A stretch of 64,000 nt of DNA from Mesorhizobium sp. ORS 3359. GTDB taxonomy: Bacteria; Pseudomonadota; Alphaproteobacteria; Rhizobiales; Rhizobiaceae. Shown one piece after another: positions 25,280 through 34,055 of the stretch (position 1 is the stretch's first letter; every line of letters begins with the position of its first letter). Below the pieces are notes generated by a model, which ran no database searches, had not been told where the DNA came from, and was given only the letters and a program-made list of their open reading frames with translations. The stretch is taken from NCBI GenBank assembly GCA_000824845.1, contig CCNC01000094.1, forward strand, positions 186,001 to 250,000, read 5' to 3'. Made by a program: the position numbers and the translations under genes.

Positions 25280-27175
25280 ATGCTTGGTATATTGAGAAGC
25301 GCGGCGGGTACCTGGGTCGCGAAGGCGTTGCTGTTGTTGCTGGTCCTGAGCTTTGCCGCCTGGGGCATTACCACGCGCATGGTGGGTGGCGTTCTCGGCG
25401 GCCATCACGCGGTGATCACGGCCGGCGGTACCGAGGTCTCGATCAACGAGTACCGCCTCGCCTACGATCGTCAGCTCTCGATGTTGTCGCAGCAATATGG
25501 CCAGCGCGTCACCCAGGAACAGGCCAAGCTGCTCGGCGTCGACAACCAGGTGCTGGCGCAGCTCGTGTCGGGCGCCGTGCTCGATGAACAGGCGCGCAAG
25601 CTTGGCCTCGGCCTTTCCAAGGACCGGCTGGCCGAGCTGACGCGCGAGGATCCGGCTTTCAAGGGCCCCAGCGGCCAGTTCGATCGCCGGACGTTCGAAT
25701 ACCTCCTTCGCCAGCTCAACATGCGGCCCGAGGATTATCTCAAGAACCGCTCGCAGGTGGCCGTGCGACAGCAGATCGTCGAGGCGATCTCCGACGGGCT
25801 GAAAGTGCCGCAGACCTTCCTCAAGGCGGTCTCGCTCTATCGCGGCGAGGACCGCACGATCGACTATCTGGTGCTGCCGAAAACGCTGGTGCAGCCGATC
25901 GAGGCGCCGTCCGACAGCGCCCTCAACGCCTATTTCGACGCCAACAAGAAGAACTACGCCGCGCCGGAATACCGCAAGTTCTCCTATGTCCGGCTGGAAC
26001 CGCAGGACATTGCGGACCCGTCGGCGGTGACAGACCAGCAGGTGAACGAGGACTACAAGAAGAATATCGCGCGCTACACGACGCCCGAGATGCGCACCAT
26101 CGAGCAGCTGGTGTTCAAGACGCCGGATGCGGCCAAGGCGGCTTTGGATTCGCTGAAGGCCGGCGCCACCTTCGACAAGCTCGTCACCGCCGAAGGCAAG
26201 ACGCAGGCCGACACGCTGCTCGGCACGCTCTCCAAGGACAAGATCGCCGACAAGGCGGTCGCCGACGCGGCCTTCTCGCTCAATGCCAACGAGGTAAGCC
26301 AGGTCGTCCAGGGCGCTTTCGGTCCCGTGCTCCTGCGCGTCACGGAGATCAAGCCGCAGGTCGTGAAGCCGCTTTCGGAAGTGTCCGCTCAGATCCGCAA
26401 GGACCTGGCGCTCGGCGAGGCAAGCCGTATCCTGCTCGACGTGCATGACAGTTACGAGGATACCCGCGCCTCGGGCGCCTCGCTTGCCCAGGCCGCCGAC
26501 AAGCTGAAGCTCAAGGTCGTCACCATCGACGCCATCGACCGCACCGGCCAGCGGCCGGACGGCACCGTAGTCAACGACCTGCCGCAATCGGCCGATCTCA
26601 TCAAGGCGGTGTTCGCGGCCGAGCCCAATACCGAGAATGAAGGCCTGACGACGGCAGACAACGGTTTCGTCTTCTACGAGGTGCAGTCGATCACGCCGGC
26701 GCGCGACCGCACGCTGGATGAGGTCCGCAAGAAGGTTGTGGCCGACTGGACGGAAGCCGAGACCGACAAGCGGCTCGACGCGAAGGCGCAGGAGCTCGAG
26801 AAGCGCCTCAAGGCTGGCACCACGCTCGACGGCATCGCCGGCGAGCTCAAGCTCGACAAACAGACCAAGCGCGGCTTGAAGCGCGAAGCCGACGATGCCG
26901 ATTTCGGCAAGGAGGGTGCCGCGGCCATGTTCGGCGTCGGCGAAGGCGGCACCGGCCTGATCCCCTCGCCCACCGGCGACGGGCAGATCCTGTTCAAGGT
27001 CGCCGAGGTCTTCGAGCCGGCTGGCGCCGACGGCAGCACGGTGCCGGACGAGGCGCAGAAATCCTTCGGCGCCGGCATGTCCGACGACCTGCTCGACCAA
27101 CTGGTGGCGCAACTGCAGTCGCAATATGACGTTCGCATCGATCCGAACGCCGTTTCGCAAGCACAGACACGATGA
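25280..27175 (+). CDS. SurA/PpiD-type peptidylprolyl isomerase, membrane-anchored periplasmic chaperone
   Basis: A 631-residue envelope folding factor. One N-terminal membrane anchor (about 13-33) leaves the bulk in the periplasm. A SurA N-like chaperone domain (about 45-190, with [14 protein letters not shown] and [13 protein letters not shown]) is followed by a parvulin-type PPIC domain (about 255-355, [13 protein letters not shown] to [12 protein letters not shown]) and a C-terminal helical region. This layout matches PpiD. Its stop overlaps the trpD start (ATGA), so it heads the trpDC-moaC-moeA operon, an arrangement common in rhizobia. It would assist outer-membrane or secreted protein folding. 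Confidence 0.9.
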   Translation: MLGILRSAAGTWVAKALLLLLVLSFAAWGITTRMVGGVLGGHHAVITAGGTEVSINEYRLAYDRQLSMLSQQYGQRVTQEQAKLLGVDNQVLAQLVSGAVLDEQARKLGLGLSKDRLAELTREDPAFKGPSGQFDRRTFEYLLRQLNMRPEDYLKNRSQVAVRQQIVEAISDGLKVPQTFLKAVSLYRGEDRTIDYLVLPKTLVQPIEAPSDSALNAYFDANKKNYAAPEYRKFSYVRLEPQDIADPSAVTDQQVNEDYKKNIARYTTPEMRTIEQLVFKTPDAAKAALDSLKAGATFDKLVTAEGKTQADTLLGTLSKDKIADKAVADAAFSLNANEVSQVVQGAFGPVLLRVTEIKPQVVKPLSEVSAQIRKDLALGEASRILLDVHDSYEDTRASGASLAQAADKLKLKVVTIDAIDRTGQRPDGTVVNDLPQSADLIKAVFAAEPNTENEGLTTADNGFVFYEVQSITPARDRTLDEVRKKVVADWTEAETDKRLDAKAQELEKRLKAGTTLDGIAGELKLDKQTKRGLKREADDADFGKEGAAAMFGVGEGGTGLIPSPTGDGQILFKVAEVFEPAGADGSTVPDEAQKSFGAGMSDDLLDQLVAQLQSQYDVRIDPNAVSQAQTR

Positions 27176-28182
27176 GCGCGCTGAAGACACATATCGCCAA
27201 GGTCGCCACCGGCACCGCGCTTTCCTTCGAGGAAGCACGCGAGGCGTTCGACATCATCATGTCGGGCGATGCGACGCCCGGCCAGATCGGCGGCTTCCTG
27301 ATGGCGCTGCGCGTGCGCGGCGAGACCGTGGGCGAGATATCCGGCGCGGTCGCCACGATGCGCGCCAAGATGCTGCGTGTCGAGGCGCCGCAGGGCGCCA
27401 TCGACATCGTCGGCACCGGCGGCGACAATTCGCACTCGGTCAACATCTCGACCGCTTCGGCCTTCGTCATCGCCGCCGCCGGCGTGCCCGTCGCCAAGCA
27501 CGGCAATCGCGGCCTGTCCTCGCTGACCGGCTCCGCCGATGTGCTGACGGCGCTGGGCGTCAGAATAGATATCTCGCCGGAAATGATCGGCCGCTGCATC
27601 CATGAAGCCGGCGTCGGCTTCATGTTCGCGCCGGCGCATCATCCGGCGATGAAGCATGTCGGGCCGACCCGCGTCGAGCTCGGCACGCGCACCATCTTCA
27701 ATCTGCTCGGGCCGCTGTCGAACCCCGCTGGCGTCAGCCGCCAGATGGTCGGCGTTTTCCTGCCGGAATGGATCATGCCGGTGGCCGAGACGCTGAAGGC
27801 GCTGGGCGCCGAGCACGCCTGGGTCGTCCATGGCGATGGCTATGACGAGATCACAACCACTGGCGAGACGCAGGTCGCGGAGCTTGCCGGCGGTGAGATC
27901 CGCACCTTCACCCTGACGCCGGAAGCCGTCGGGCTGAAGCGGCACACCAAGGAAGAGCTGCGCGGCGGCGACGCGGCCTACAACGCCAGGCAATTGCGCG
28001 ATATGTTGGGTGGCGCCGCGGGCGCCTATCGCGACACGGTGCTGATGAACGCCGGCGCCGGTCTGGTTGTGGCCGGCAAGGCGACGACGCTTGCCGACGG
28101 CATCGCGGCGGCAGCGCAAGCGATCGACAGCGGCCGCGCCCTTGCGGTGCTGGACAAGCTCGTCGAGATTTCGAACGGATAA
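27172..28182 (+). CDS. trpD: Anthranilate phosphoribosyltransferase
   Basis: A 336-residue tryptophan pathway enzyme joining anthranilate to phosphoribosyl pyrophosphate. The family's motifs are evident: the PRPP-binding [28 protein letters not shown] and the anthranilate site [12 protein letters not shown]. The length is normal and the start overlaps the ppiD stop. No trpE or trpG lies in the window, so the pathway's first step is encoded elsewhere. Confidence 0.97.
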   Translation: MSALKTHIAKVATGTALSFEEAREAFDIIMSGDATPGQIGGFLMALRVRGETVGEISGAVATMRAKMLRVEAPQGAIDIVGTGGDNSHSVNISTASAFVIAAAGVPVAKHGNRGLSSLTGSADVLTALGVRIDISPEMIGRCIHEAGVGFMFAPAHHPAMKHVGPTRVELGTRTIFNLLGPLSNPAGVSRQMVGVFLPEWIMPVAETLKALGAEHAWVVHGDGYDEITTTGETQVAELAGGEIRTFTLTPEAVGLKRHTKEELRGGDAAYNARQLRDMLGGAAGAYRDTVLMNAGAGLVVAGKATTLADGIAAAAQAIDSGRALAVLDKLVEISNG

Positions 28183-28186
28183 GGCC

Positions 28187-28999
28187 TTGTCGGACATCCT
28201 GCGCAAGATCGAAGCCTATAAGCGCGACGAGATCGCGGCGGCGAAGACAAAAATACCGCTGGCCGAGATCAAGGCGCGGGCAAAGGATGCCGGCGGGCCG
28301 CGCGGGTTTTTGGCGGCGCTCGAGGCGAAGCGAAGAGCGGGAAGCTTCGCGCTGATCGCCGAAATCAAGAAGGCCAGCCCTTCCAAGGGCCTGATCCGCG
28401 CCGATTTCGATCCGCCGGCGTTGGCCAAGGCCTATCAGCAAGGTGGCGCCGCGTGCCTTTCGGTGCTGACAGACGCCCCGTCTTTCCAAGGCGCTCCGGA
28501 ATTCCTGACGGCCGCGCGCGCAGCGGTGCGCCTGCCGGCCCTGCGCAAGGATTTCCTGTTCGATACCTATCAGGTCTACGAAGCACGCGCCTGGGGCGCC
28601 GACGCGATCCTGATCATCATGGCAAGCGTCGACGACGCGCTGGCCAGCGAGATCGAAGCGACCGCCTTCGAGCTCGGCATGGACGCACTGATCGAGGTGC
28701 ACGATGAGAAGGAAATGCAGCGCGCGCTTACCTTGTCTTCGCGGCTGATCGGCATCAACAACCGTGATCTCAGAACCTTCCAGACCAGCCTCGACGTTTC
28801 GGAGCGGCTTGCCGCCATGGTGCCGGCGGATCGGCTGCTGGTCAGCGAGAGCGGCATCTTCACGCATCAGGATTGCCGCCGGTTGGAGAAGAGCAAGATC
28901 GGCACTTTCCTAGTCGGCGAGAGCCTGATGCGGCAGGCTGATGTGACGGCGGCGACCGAGCTTCTGCTGACAGGCAAGGCAGCGGCCGAGGCCGTTTGA
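28187..28999 (+). CDS. trpC: Indole-3-glycerol phosphate synthase
   Basis: A 270-residue TIM-barrel enzyme converting carboxyphenylaminodeoxyribulose phosphate to indole-glycerol phosphate. Signature strands are present: [17 protein letters not shown] (catalytic Glu and Lys), [42 protein letters not shown] and LVSESGI. I chose a TTG start at 28187, four bases after the trpD stop, because it gives [11 protein letters not shown] as the usual N-terminus. Longer in-frame extension runs antiparallel through trpD. It is coupled to trpD upstream and moaC downstream. Confidence 0.96.
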   Translation: MSDILRKIEAYKRDEIAAAKTKIPLAEIKARAKDAGGPRGFLAALEAKRRAGSFALIAEIKKASPSKGLIRADFDPPALAKAYQQGGAACLSVLTDAPSFQGAPEFLTAARAAVRLPALRKDFLFDTYQVYEARAWGADAILIIMASVDDALASEIEATAFELGMDALIEVHDEKEMQRALTLSSRLIGINNRDLRTFQTSLDVSERLAAMVPADRLLVSESGIFTHQDCRRLEKSKIGTFLVGESLMRQADVTAATELLLTGKAAAEAV

Positions 29000-29001
29000 G
29001 A

Positions 29002-29481
29002 ATGCCCGCCCTCACCCATCTCGGCGCCAAGGGCGAAGCCAACATGGTCGATGTCGGCGACAAGGCCGAGACGACCCGTACGGCAATCGCCGAGGGTTTT
29101 GTCTCGATGCGGCCCGAAACGCTGGAGATGATTCTGGCCGGCGACGCCAAGAAGGGCGATGTGCTGGGCACCGCCCGCATCGCCGGCATCATGGCAGCGA
29201 AGAAGACGCATGAGTTGATCCCGCTTTGCCATCCGCTGCTTCTGACCAAGGTGGCCGTCGAGATCGAGCCGGACCATTCAATGCCTGGCCTCAAGGTCAC
29301 AGCGCTCGCCCGCGTCACCGGCAAGACCGGGGTGGAAATGGAAGCGCTGACCGCCGCATCGGTCGCTTGCCTCACCATTTACGACATGGCCAAGGCGGTG
29401 GATCGCGGCATGGTGATTTCCGGTGTCCGGCTGGTCGAGAAGACCGGCGGCAAATCCGGTGACTACAAGGCGGATGCCTGA
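29002..29481 (+). CDS. moaC: Cyclic pyranopterin monophosphate synthase MoaC
   Basis: A 159-residue enzyme of molybdenum cofactor synthesis, forming cyclic pyranopterin monophosphate. Typical elements are [32 protein letters not shown] (active-site region) and [20 protein letters not shown] with MAKAVD. The ATG at 29002 is two bases after the trpC stop. Its own stop overlaps the moeA ATG (TGATG). It is unusual in general, but common in rhizobia, that cofactor genes follow trpC in one operon. Confidence 0.97.
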   Translation: MPALTHLGAKGEANMVDVGDKAETTRTAIAEGFVSMRPETLEMILAGDAKKGDVLGTARIAGIMAAKKTHELIPLCHPLLLTKVAVEIEPDHSMPGLKVTALARVTGKTGVEMEALTAASVACLTIYDMAKAVDRGMVISGVRLVEKTGGKSGDYKADA

Positions 29482-30686
29482 TGGCGCTGGTACCGGTCGC
29501 CGAAGCGCTCGCGCGCCTGCTCGACGGCGCAACACCTTTGCCGGGCGAGAGCGTGCCGCTGGCGGACGCGGCCGGACGGGTCCTGGCGGAACCGGTTGTG
29601 GCGTTGCGCACGCAGCCGCCCTTCAACGCCTCAGCGATGGATGGTTATGCCGCGCGTTCCGCCGACGTCGCTTCAGCGCCAGCGCAACTGGAAGTGATAG
29701 GCATGGCGCCTGCCGGGCGCGGCTTCTCCGGAATCGTCGGAGAAGGCCAGGCCGTACGCATCTTCACCGGCGCGCCGCTGCCTGAAGGCGCCGACACCAT
29801 CGTCATCCAGGAAAACGTCCGCGACTTAGGTGGCGGCAAGATCGAGGTGATGGAGCCGACCGCCGAAGGACGCAATGTGCGCCGCCGCGGGCTCGACTTC
29901 GGCGAGGGCGATGTGCTGCTCGAAAAAGGTCGCTTGCTCGATGCGGCCGCTCTTTCGCTGGCGGCTTCTGCCAACCACCCGAGCCTGAATGTCGTACGCC
30001 GCCCGCTGGTCGCGATCATCGCCACCGGCGATGAGTTGCTGCCGCCGGGCAGCACGCTCGGCCCAGATCAGATCATTTCCTCCAATGCCTATGGCGTCGC
30101 CGCCGCCGCCCAGTCGGTCGGCGCGCGGGCGCTCGATCTCGGCATCGCCGCCGACCGCAAGGAGGCGATCGCCGCGCTGGTCAGGAAAGCGGTCCAGGCG
30201 GGCGCAGATGTCATCGTCACGCTGGGCGGCGCCTCGGTCGGCGATCACGACCTGATCCATGACGTGCTGACCGGCGAAGGCATGCGGCTCGACTTCTGGA
30301 AGATCGCCATGCGCCCCGGCAAACCGTTGATGTTCGGCCGGCTTGGCAATGTCCGCTGCATCGGCCTGCCAGGCAATCCGGTGGCAAGCATCGTCTGCTC
30401 GCAGCTCTTCCTGAAGCCACTGCTTGCCCGGCTCGGCGGCCGCAATTTCAGGCAGGACGTGCGAACGGCCAGGCTGGGCGCCGCGATGCCGGCCAACGAT
30501 CTGAGGCAGGACTATGTTCGCGCCGTGGTGCGCGAGGACGCCGGCACCTTGGTCGCGACCCCCTTCGGCATCCAGGACTCCTCGATGCTCAGGATGCTCG
30601 CCGACGCCAACGGCCTGATCGTGCGCGAGCCCTTCGCTCCGGCCGCGGAAGCCGGCGACGAATGCAGCGTCCTTATGCTGCGCTGA
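29481..30686 (+). CDS. moeA: Molybdopterin molybdenumtransferase MoeA
   Basis: A 401-residue protein that inserts molybdate into adenylylated molybdopterin. Domain order is normal: N-terminal domain with LPGESVPLADAAGRVLAEPV and FNASAMDGYA, domain III with IATGDELLPPG and TLGGASVGDHD, then PGKPLMFGR and LPGNPVAS, and the C-terminal barrel. Translation is coupled to moaC by a TGATG overlap. It ends the operon that starts with the ppiD-like gene and is convergent with the kynurenine formamidase gene, 43 bases away. Confidence 0.96.
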   Translation: MALVPVAEALARLLDGATPLPGESVPLADAAGRVLAEPVVALRTQPPFNASAMDGYAARSADVASAPAQLEVIGMAPAGRGFSGIVGEGQAVRIFTGAPLPEGADTIVIQENVRDLGGGKIEVMEPTAEGRNVRRRGLDFGEGDVLLEKGRLLDAAALSLAASANHPSLNVVRRPLVAIIATGDELLPPGSTLGPDQIISSNAYGVAAAAQSVGARALDLGIAADRKEAIAALVRKAVQAGADVIVTLGGASVGDHDLIHDVLTGEGMRLDFWKIAMRPGKPLMFGRLGNVRCIGLPGNPVASIVCSQLFLKPLLARLGGRNFRQDVRTARLGAAMPANDLRQDYVRAVVREDAGTLVATPFGIQDSSMLRMLADANGLIVREPFAPAAEAGDECSVLMLR

Positions 30687-30729
30687 TACGTCGAAACGCC
30701 GATCATTCATATTTCGACGAAACCGATCG

Positions 30730-31560
30730 TTATTCGTCCACCAGCGTTCGGGTCAGGGGATGGTCCGGATCGGCGAGGCCATCGACGACGTTGAAATGAT
30801 GCCGGTCCGGCTCGACCACTGACTGGGTAGAGGCACCAAGCCCGGTCCAGATGTTGGCGAGCAAGGCGCTCTGGCGCAAGAACTCCGAGCGCTCGCCGCC
30901 GCCGACCCAGCAGGTGATGCGGACTCCCTGCCGGGGCCGCAGCAAGGCTGGGCTTTCGCTCAACGCTTCCCGTTCGTCGATGTTCAGCGTCTCGTTCAAA
31001 GCCGTGCACATCAACGGCCGGAGGTCGTGCAGGCCGGAAATCGAAACGACCCGGCGGATGCGCCGCGCCACATCGGGCGTCAGCGGCGAAGTCGTCGTCA
31101 CCATCCGGCTGGCGAGATGTCCGCCGGCCGAGTGACCGGTCAGCATCAGCGGACCATCGACCATGGCCGCCGCCTTGCCGATCGCGGCGCCGACTTCATT
31201 GACGATGCCGCTGATCCTGATCCCTGGGCAAAGCGTGTAGGAGGGCATTGCGACGGCAAAGCCGCGACCGACGGCGCCGCCGGCCAGATGCGACCAGGAT
31301 GTCTTGTCCGATTCCATCCAGTAGCCGCCATGGACGAACACGACGAGCCCCTTTGGTGCGGCAGGCGGAAGGAAGAGATCGAACCGACCGCGCGGCGCCT
31401 CGCCATAGACGATGTCGAGCCGCGCCCGGCCCTCTGCCAGCAACTTTTCACGAAATGCCTGAGCCGGGCCGTCCCAGGCAGCCGGCCAGCGGTCACCGCC
31501 GGCGATGTTCGCGCCGTTGGCGTAGGCGTCATCCCAGTCGACAATGCGGTGTCCCAGCAC
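30730..31560 (-). CDS. Alpha/beta hydrolase, probable kynurenine formamidase
   Basis: A 276-residue alpha/beta-hydrolase. The oxyanion motif HGGYW (77-81) matches the HGGxW of animal and yeast kynurenine formamidases. The nucleophile elbow is GHSAGG (Ser144), and a late histidine lies in DRHHFNVVDGL, with an Asp in between. Relatives hydrolyse N-formylkynurenine to kynurenine and formate. Its gene follows kynureninase (58-base gap) on the same strand, which makes that assignment likely. It is not of the cyclase-like KynB family usual in bacteria. No tryptophan dioxygenase gene is present in the window. Confidence 0.82.
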   Translation of the reverse strand: MLGHRIVDWDDAYANGANIAGGDRWPAAWDGPAQAFREKLLAEGRARLDIVYGEAPRGRFDLFLPPAAPKGLVVFVHGGYWMESDKTSWSHLAGGAVGRGFAVAMPSYTLCPGIRISGIVNEVGAAIGKAAAMVDGPLMLTGHSAGGHLASRMVTTTSPLTPDVARRIRRVVSISGLHDLRPLMCTALNETLNIDEREALSESPALLRPRQGVRITCWVGGGERSEFLRQSALLANIWTGLGASTQSVVEPDRHHFNVVDGLADPDHPLTRTLVDE

Positions 31561-31618
31561 CGGCCCCTCCCGCGATCAGATCGATTTCGAATTGTCTTTG
31601 TTCGGCATGCCATTCGAG

Positions 31619-32866
31619 TCAGGTGACGGCCTCCTTGATCGCATAGCGCGCCTCCTGCCAGGCGCCTGTGCGCAGGATGTCTTCCAGCACCTCGACGGCG
31701 TCCCAGACATCCCGGTAGCCGACATAGAGTGGCGTGAAGCCGAAGCGAACGGTCGACGGCGCGCGGAAATCGCCGATCACGCCGCGCTCGATCAAGGCGC
31801 GCATCACCTGGTAGCCATGAGGATGGGCGAACGACACTTGGCTGCCGCGCTCGGCGCCGTTGCGCGGGCTTTCCAGATCGAGACCGAACGCGCCGCATCT
31901 GGCTTCGACAAGCCGGATGAACAAATCCGTCAGCGCGACGCTCTTCTCGCGCACGGCCGTTATGTCGACCTCGTCCCAAAGGTCCAGCGCACCTTGCAGT
32001 GCCCGCATGGACAGCACCGGCTGCGTTCCGCACAGGAATCGCCGGATGCCTGAGCCGGCGGCATAACCCTGTTCGAACGCGAAGGGCCGGGCATGGCCCC
32101 ACCAGCCGCTGAGCGGCTGGTTGGTGTCGGGATGATGGCGGATGGCAGCATAGATGAAGGCCGGCGCGCCGGGCCCGCCATTGAGATATTTGTAGGTGCA
32201 GCCGATGGCGAAATCGGCATTCGAGCCGTCGAGATCCACCGGCAGGGCACCGGCCGTGTGGCAGAGGTCCCAGACGATCAGCGCGCCGGCGTCATGGGCC
32301 TTGCGGGTCAGGGCCGCCATATCGCGCAGCCGGCCGGACTTGTAGTTGACATGGTTGACCAGGATGACGGCGACACGATCGTCGATCAGTTCCTCGATCG
32401 TCGGCGCATCGACGCCCTCGAGCCGCAACACCGTACCGGGCCGCGTCGAGGACACCCCCTCCGCCATGTAGAGGTCGGTCGGGAAGCTGTCGCCCTCGGC
32501 AACGATCACCGAGCGACCAGGTCGCATTGCGAGCGCCGCATGCAGGACCTTGTAGATGTTGATCGAAGTGGTGTCGCATACCACCGTCTGGCCAGGCGCG
32601 GCGCCGATCAGACGCCCGAGCCGGTCGCCCAGCTTGACAGGCATGTCGAACCAGCCGGCGGTGTTCCAGGCGCGGATGAGGTCCTGCGCCCATTCCTGCT
32701 TTGCGGCCGTCTCGATCTCGTTGAAGACATTGATTGAAGCGGCGCCCAGCGAATTGCCGTCGAGATAAATCACCCCTTCCGGCAGAACGAAGCGATCGCG
32801 CAACGGGCGCAGCGGGTCCGCCGCATCCATCGCCTCGACCTCGGCAAGATCGGGAATTCCCCTCAT
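31619..32866 (-). CDS. kynU: Kynureninase
   Basis: A 415-residue PLP enzyme cleaving kynurenine to anthranilate and alanine. GGAGG lies a few bases upstream of the ATG at 32866, so the longer open frame is rejected. Characteristic stretches are VIYLDGNSLGA, the cofactor Asp/His in WDLCHTAGALPVDLD, and the Schiff-base lysine in CTYKYLNGGPG (Lys226). Length matches the family. With the adjacent formamidase it forms a two-step tryptophan breakdown module. The anthranilate product could feed the trpD gene nearby, although that is only a suggestion. Confidence 0.94.
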   Translation of the reverse strand: MRGIPDLAEVEAMDAADPLRPLRDRFVLPEGVIYLDGNSLGAASINVFNEIETAAKQEWAQDLIRAWNTAGWFDMPVKLGDRLGRLIGAAPGQTVVCDTTSINIYKVLHAALAMRPGRSVIVAEGDSFPTDLYMAEGVSSTRPGTVLRLEGVDAPTIEELIDDRVAVILVNHVNYKSGRLRDMAALTRKAHDAGALIVWDLCHTAGALPVDLDGSNADFAIGCTYKYLNGGPGAPAFIYAAIRHHPDTNQPLSGWWGHARPFAFEQGYAAGSGIRRFLCGTQPVLSMRALQGALDLWDEVDITAVREKSVALTDLFIRLVEARCGAFGLDLESPRNGAERGSQVSFAHPHGYQVMRALIERGVIGDFRAPSTVRFGFTPLYVGYRDVWDAVEVLEDILRTGAWQEARYAIKEAVT

Positions 32867-33243
32867 TGTGCTACCGCCTCCATTTCGACCCAGGCCGCTA
32901 CATCCCTCCGGCGACCAAGGCGGTTGTCCCATCACCGTCCGCAACCCGGCAAGAACCTTCTGTCCTATGTTAGCTGGTCCATAGACGGCAAAGGCTGAGG
33001 ATCGGACTCGTAGCCAAGGTTCGCATTTTGAGTTCGTTTCGTTCACGTTACGGTACACGGTTGGGTCAGCTGACTGGATCCCTTCAGCACCTTCGCGACG
33101 ATGTCGCTTGCGAATTCAGCTTAAGGAGAATTGCAAAATCAAGCGGAATCAATGACACAGCCCAACCGATGGCAGCCGGGCAGCGTCCGACGCAACATTC
33201 TTTCGGCAGCCTTAAGAAATTCATTAAACTTTAAACGGTTGCG
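32867..33243. other. Intergenic stretch between kynU and lexA
   Basis: The 454-base gap between divergent kynU and lexA must contain both promoters. The lexA-proximal end carries the LexA boxes listed separately, preceded by an A+T-rich run (33211-33237) with several TTAA words. One short frame with an AAGGAG sequence (33121-33126) reaches TAA at 33232, but its start and coding quality are unconvincing. Nothing else is recognised. Confidence 0.4.
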
Positions 33244-33258
33244 GAACACAACTGGAAC
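33244..33258. promoter_or_regulatory. LexA box, GAAC-N7-GAAC
   Basis: GAAC at 33244-33247 and 33255-33258, seven bases apart, is the exact alphaproteobacterial SOS operator (GTTC-N7-GTTC on the other strand). It lies 63-77 bases before the lexA ATG and predicts autorepression. Confidence 0.85.
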
Positions 33259-33269
33259 AGATAGTGTTT

Positions 33270-33284
33270 GTTCTGGGTTTGTTT
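33270..33284. promoter_or_regulatory. Second, imperfect LexA box, GTTC-N7-GTTT
   Basis: GTTC at 33270-33273 is followed seven bases later by GTTT, one mismatch from the consensus. It lies 11 bases beyond the first box, facing the opposite way, which suggests cooperative binding of two dimers. Confidence 0.5.
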
Positions 33285-33320
33285 TTATGATTCTGGTTTC
33301 GGAACCCGTGGGGGCCGCCA

Positions 33321-34055
33321 ATGCTGACGCGCAAGCAACATGAACTCCTGATGTTCATCCATGAACGCCTGAAGGAGAGCGGGATCCCTCCGTCCTTCGA
33401 CGAGATGAAGGAAGCGCTCGACCTCGCCTCGAAGTCCGGCATCCATCGGCTGATCACGGCGTTGGAAGAACGCGGCTTCATTCGCCGGCTACCGAACAGG
33501 GCGCGCGCGCTGGAGGTATTGCGCCTGCCCGACTCGATCGCTCCCGGCCTCAACGCCGCGAAGAAATTTTCGCCAAGCGTCATCCAAGGCGGCCAGGGCA
33601 ATCTAAGCCGACAGGTCAAGCCGGCAGCGCCCTCGCGTACACCGACACCCAGCAATGATGACGACGCCGCTTCGGCCGTGTCCATTCCGGTGATGGGCCG
33701 CATCGCCGCCGGTGTGCCGATCGACGCCATCCAGCACCAGACGCATTCGATCTCGGTCCCACCGGACATGATCATGGGCGGCGAGCACTATGCGCTGGAG
33801 GTCAAGGGCGACTCGATGATCGAGGCCGGCATCTTCGACGGCGACACCGTCATCATCCGCAATGCCAGCACGGCGAGCCCGGGCGAGATCGTGGTGGCGC
33901 TGGTCGACGATGAGGAAGCAACGCTCAAGCGCTTCCGCCGTAAGGGCGCCTCGATCGCGCTAGAGGCCGCCAACCCGGCCTACGAGACCCGCATCTTCGG
34001 GCCGGATCGAGTCAAGGTGCAGGGCAAGCTCGTCGGGCTGATCCGCCGCTACTGA
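33321..34055 (+). CDS. lexA: SOS repressor LexA
   Basis: A 244-residue repressor of DNA-damage genes. The N-terminal winged helix-turn-helix (1 to about 68) opens [20 protein letters not shown], then [12 protein letters not shown] and [17 protein letters not shown] linker of about 50 residues is longer than in E. coli and typical of rhizobia. The autocleavage domain has the scissile bond Ala130-Gly131 in GRIAAGVP, Ser165 in GDSMIEAG and Lys203 in EATLKRF. Two LexA boxes upstream show self-control. Its 3' end overlaps the convergent comEC end by seven bases. Confidence 0.97.
   Translation: MLTRKQHELLMFIHERLKESGIPPSFDEMKEALDLASKSGIHRLITALEERGFIRRLPNRARALEVLRLPDSIAPGLNAAKKFSPSVIQGGQGNLSRQVKPAAPSRTPTPSNDDDAASAVSIPVMGRIAAGVPIDAIQHQTHSISVPPDMIMGGEHYALEVKGDSMIEAGIFDGDTVIIRNASTASPGEIVVALVDDEEATLKRFRRKGASIALEAANPAYETRIFGPDRVKVQGKLVGLIRRY

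Noticed and set aside
25184..27238. A 684-codon open frame on the minus strand
   Set aside because: It is the mirror of the ppiD-like gene and reads as low-information Leu/Val/Arg/His-rich sequence without a recognisable domain.
33121..33232. Short plus-strand frame with an AAGGAG sequence upstream of lexA
   Set aside because: No ATG is correctly spaced from the AAGGAG and the residues show no coding bias, so it is left unannotated.
33211..33237. Possible CtrA box (TTAA-N7-TTAA) in the lexA upstream region
   Set aside because: The TTAA words are 8 and 3 bases apart, not 7, so the consensus is not met.
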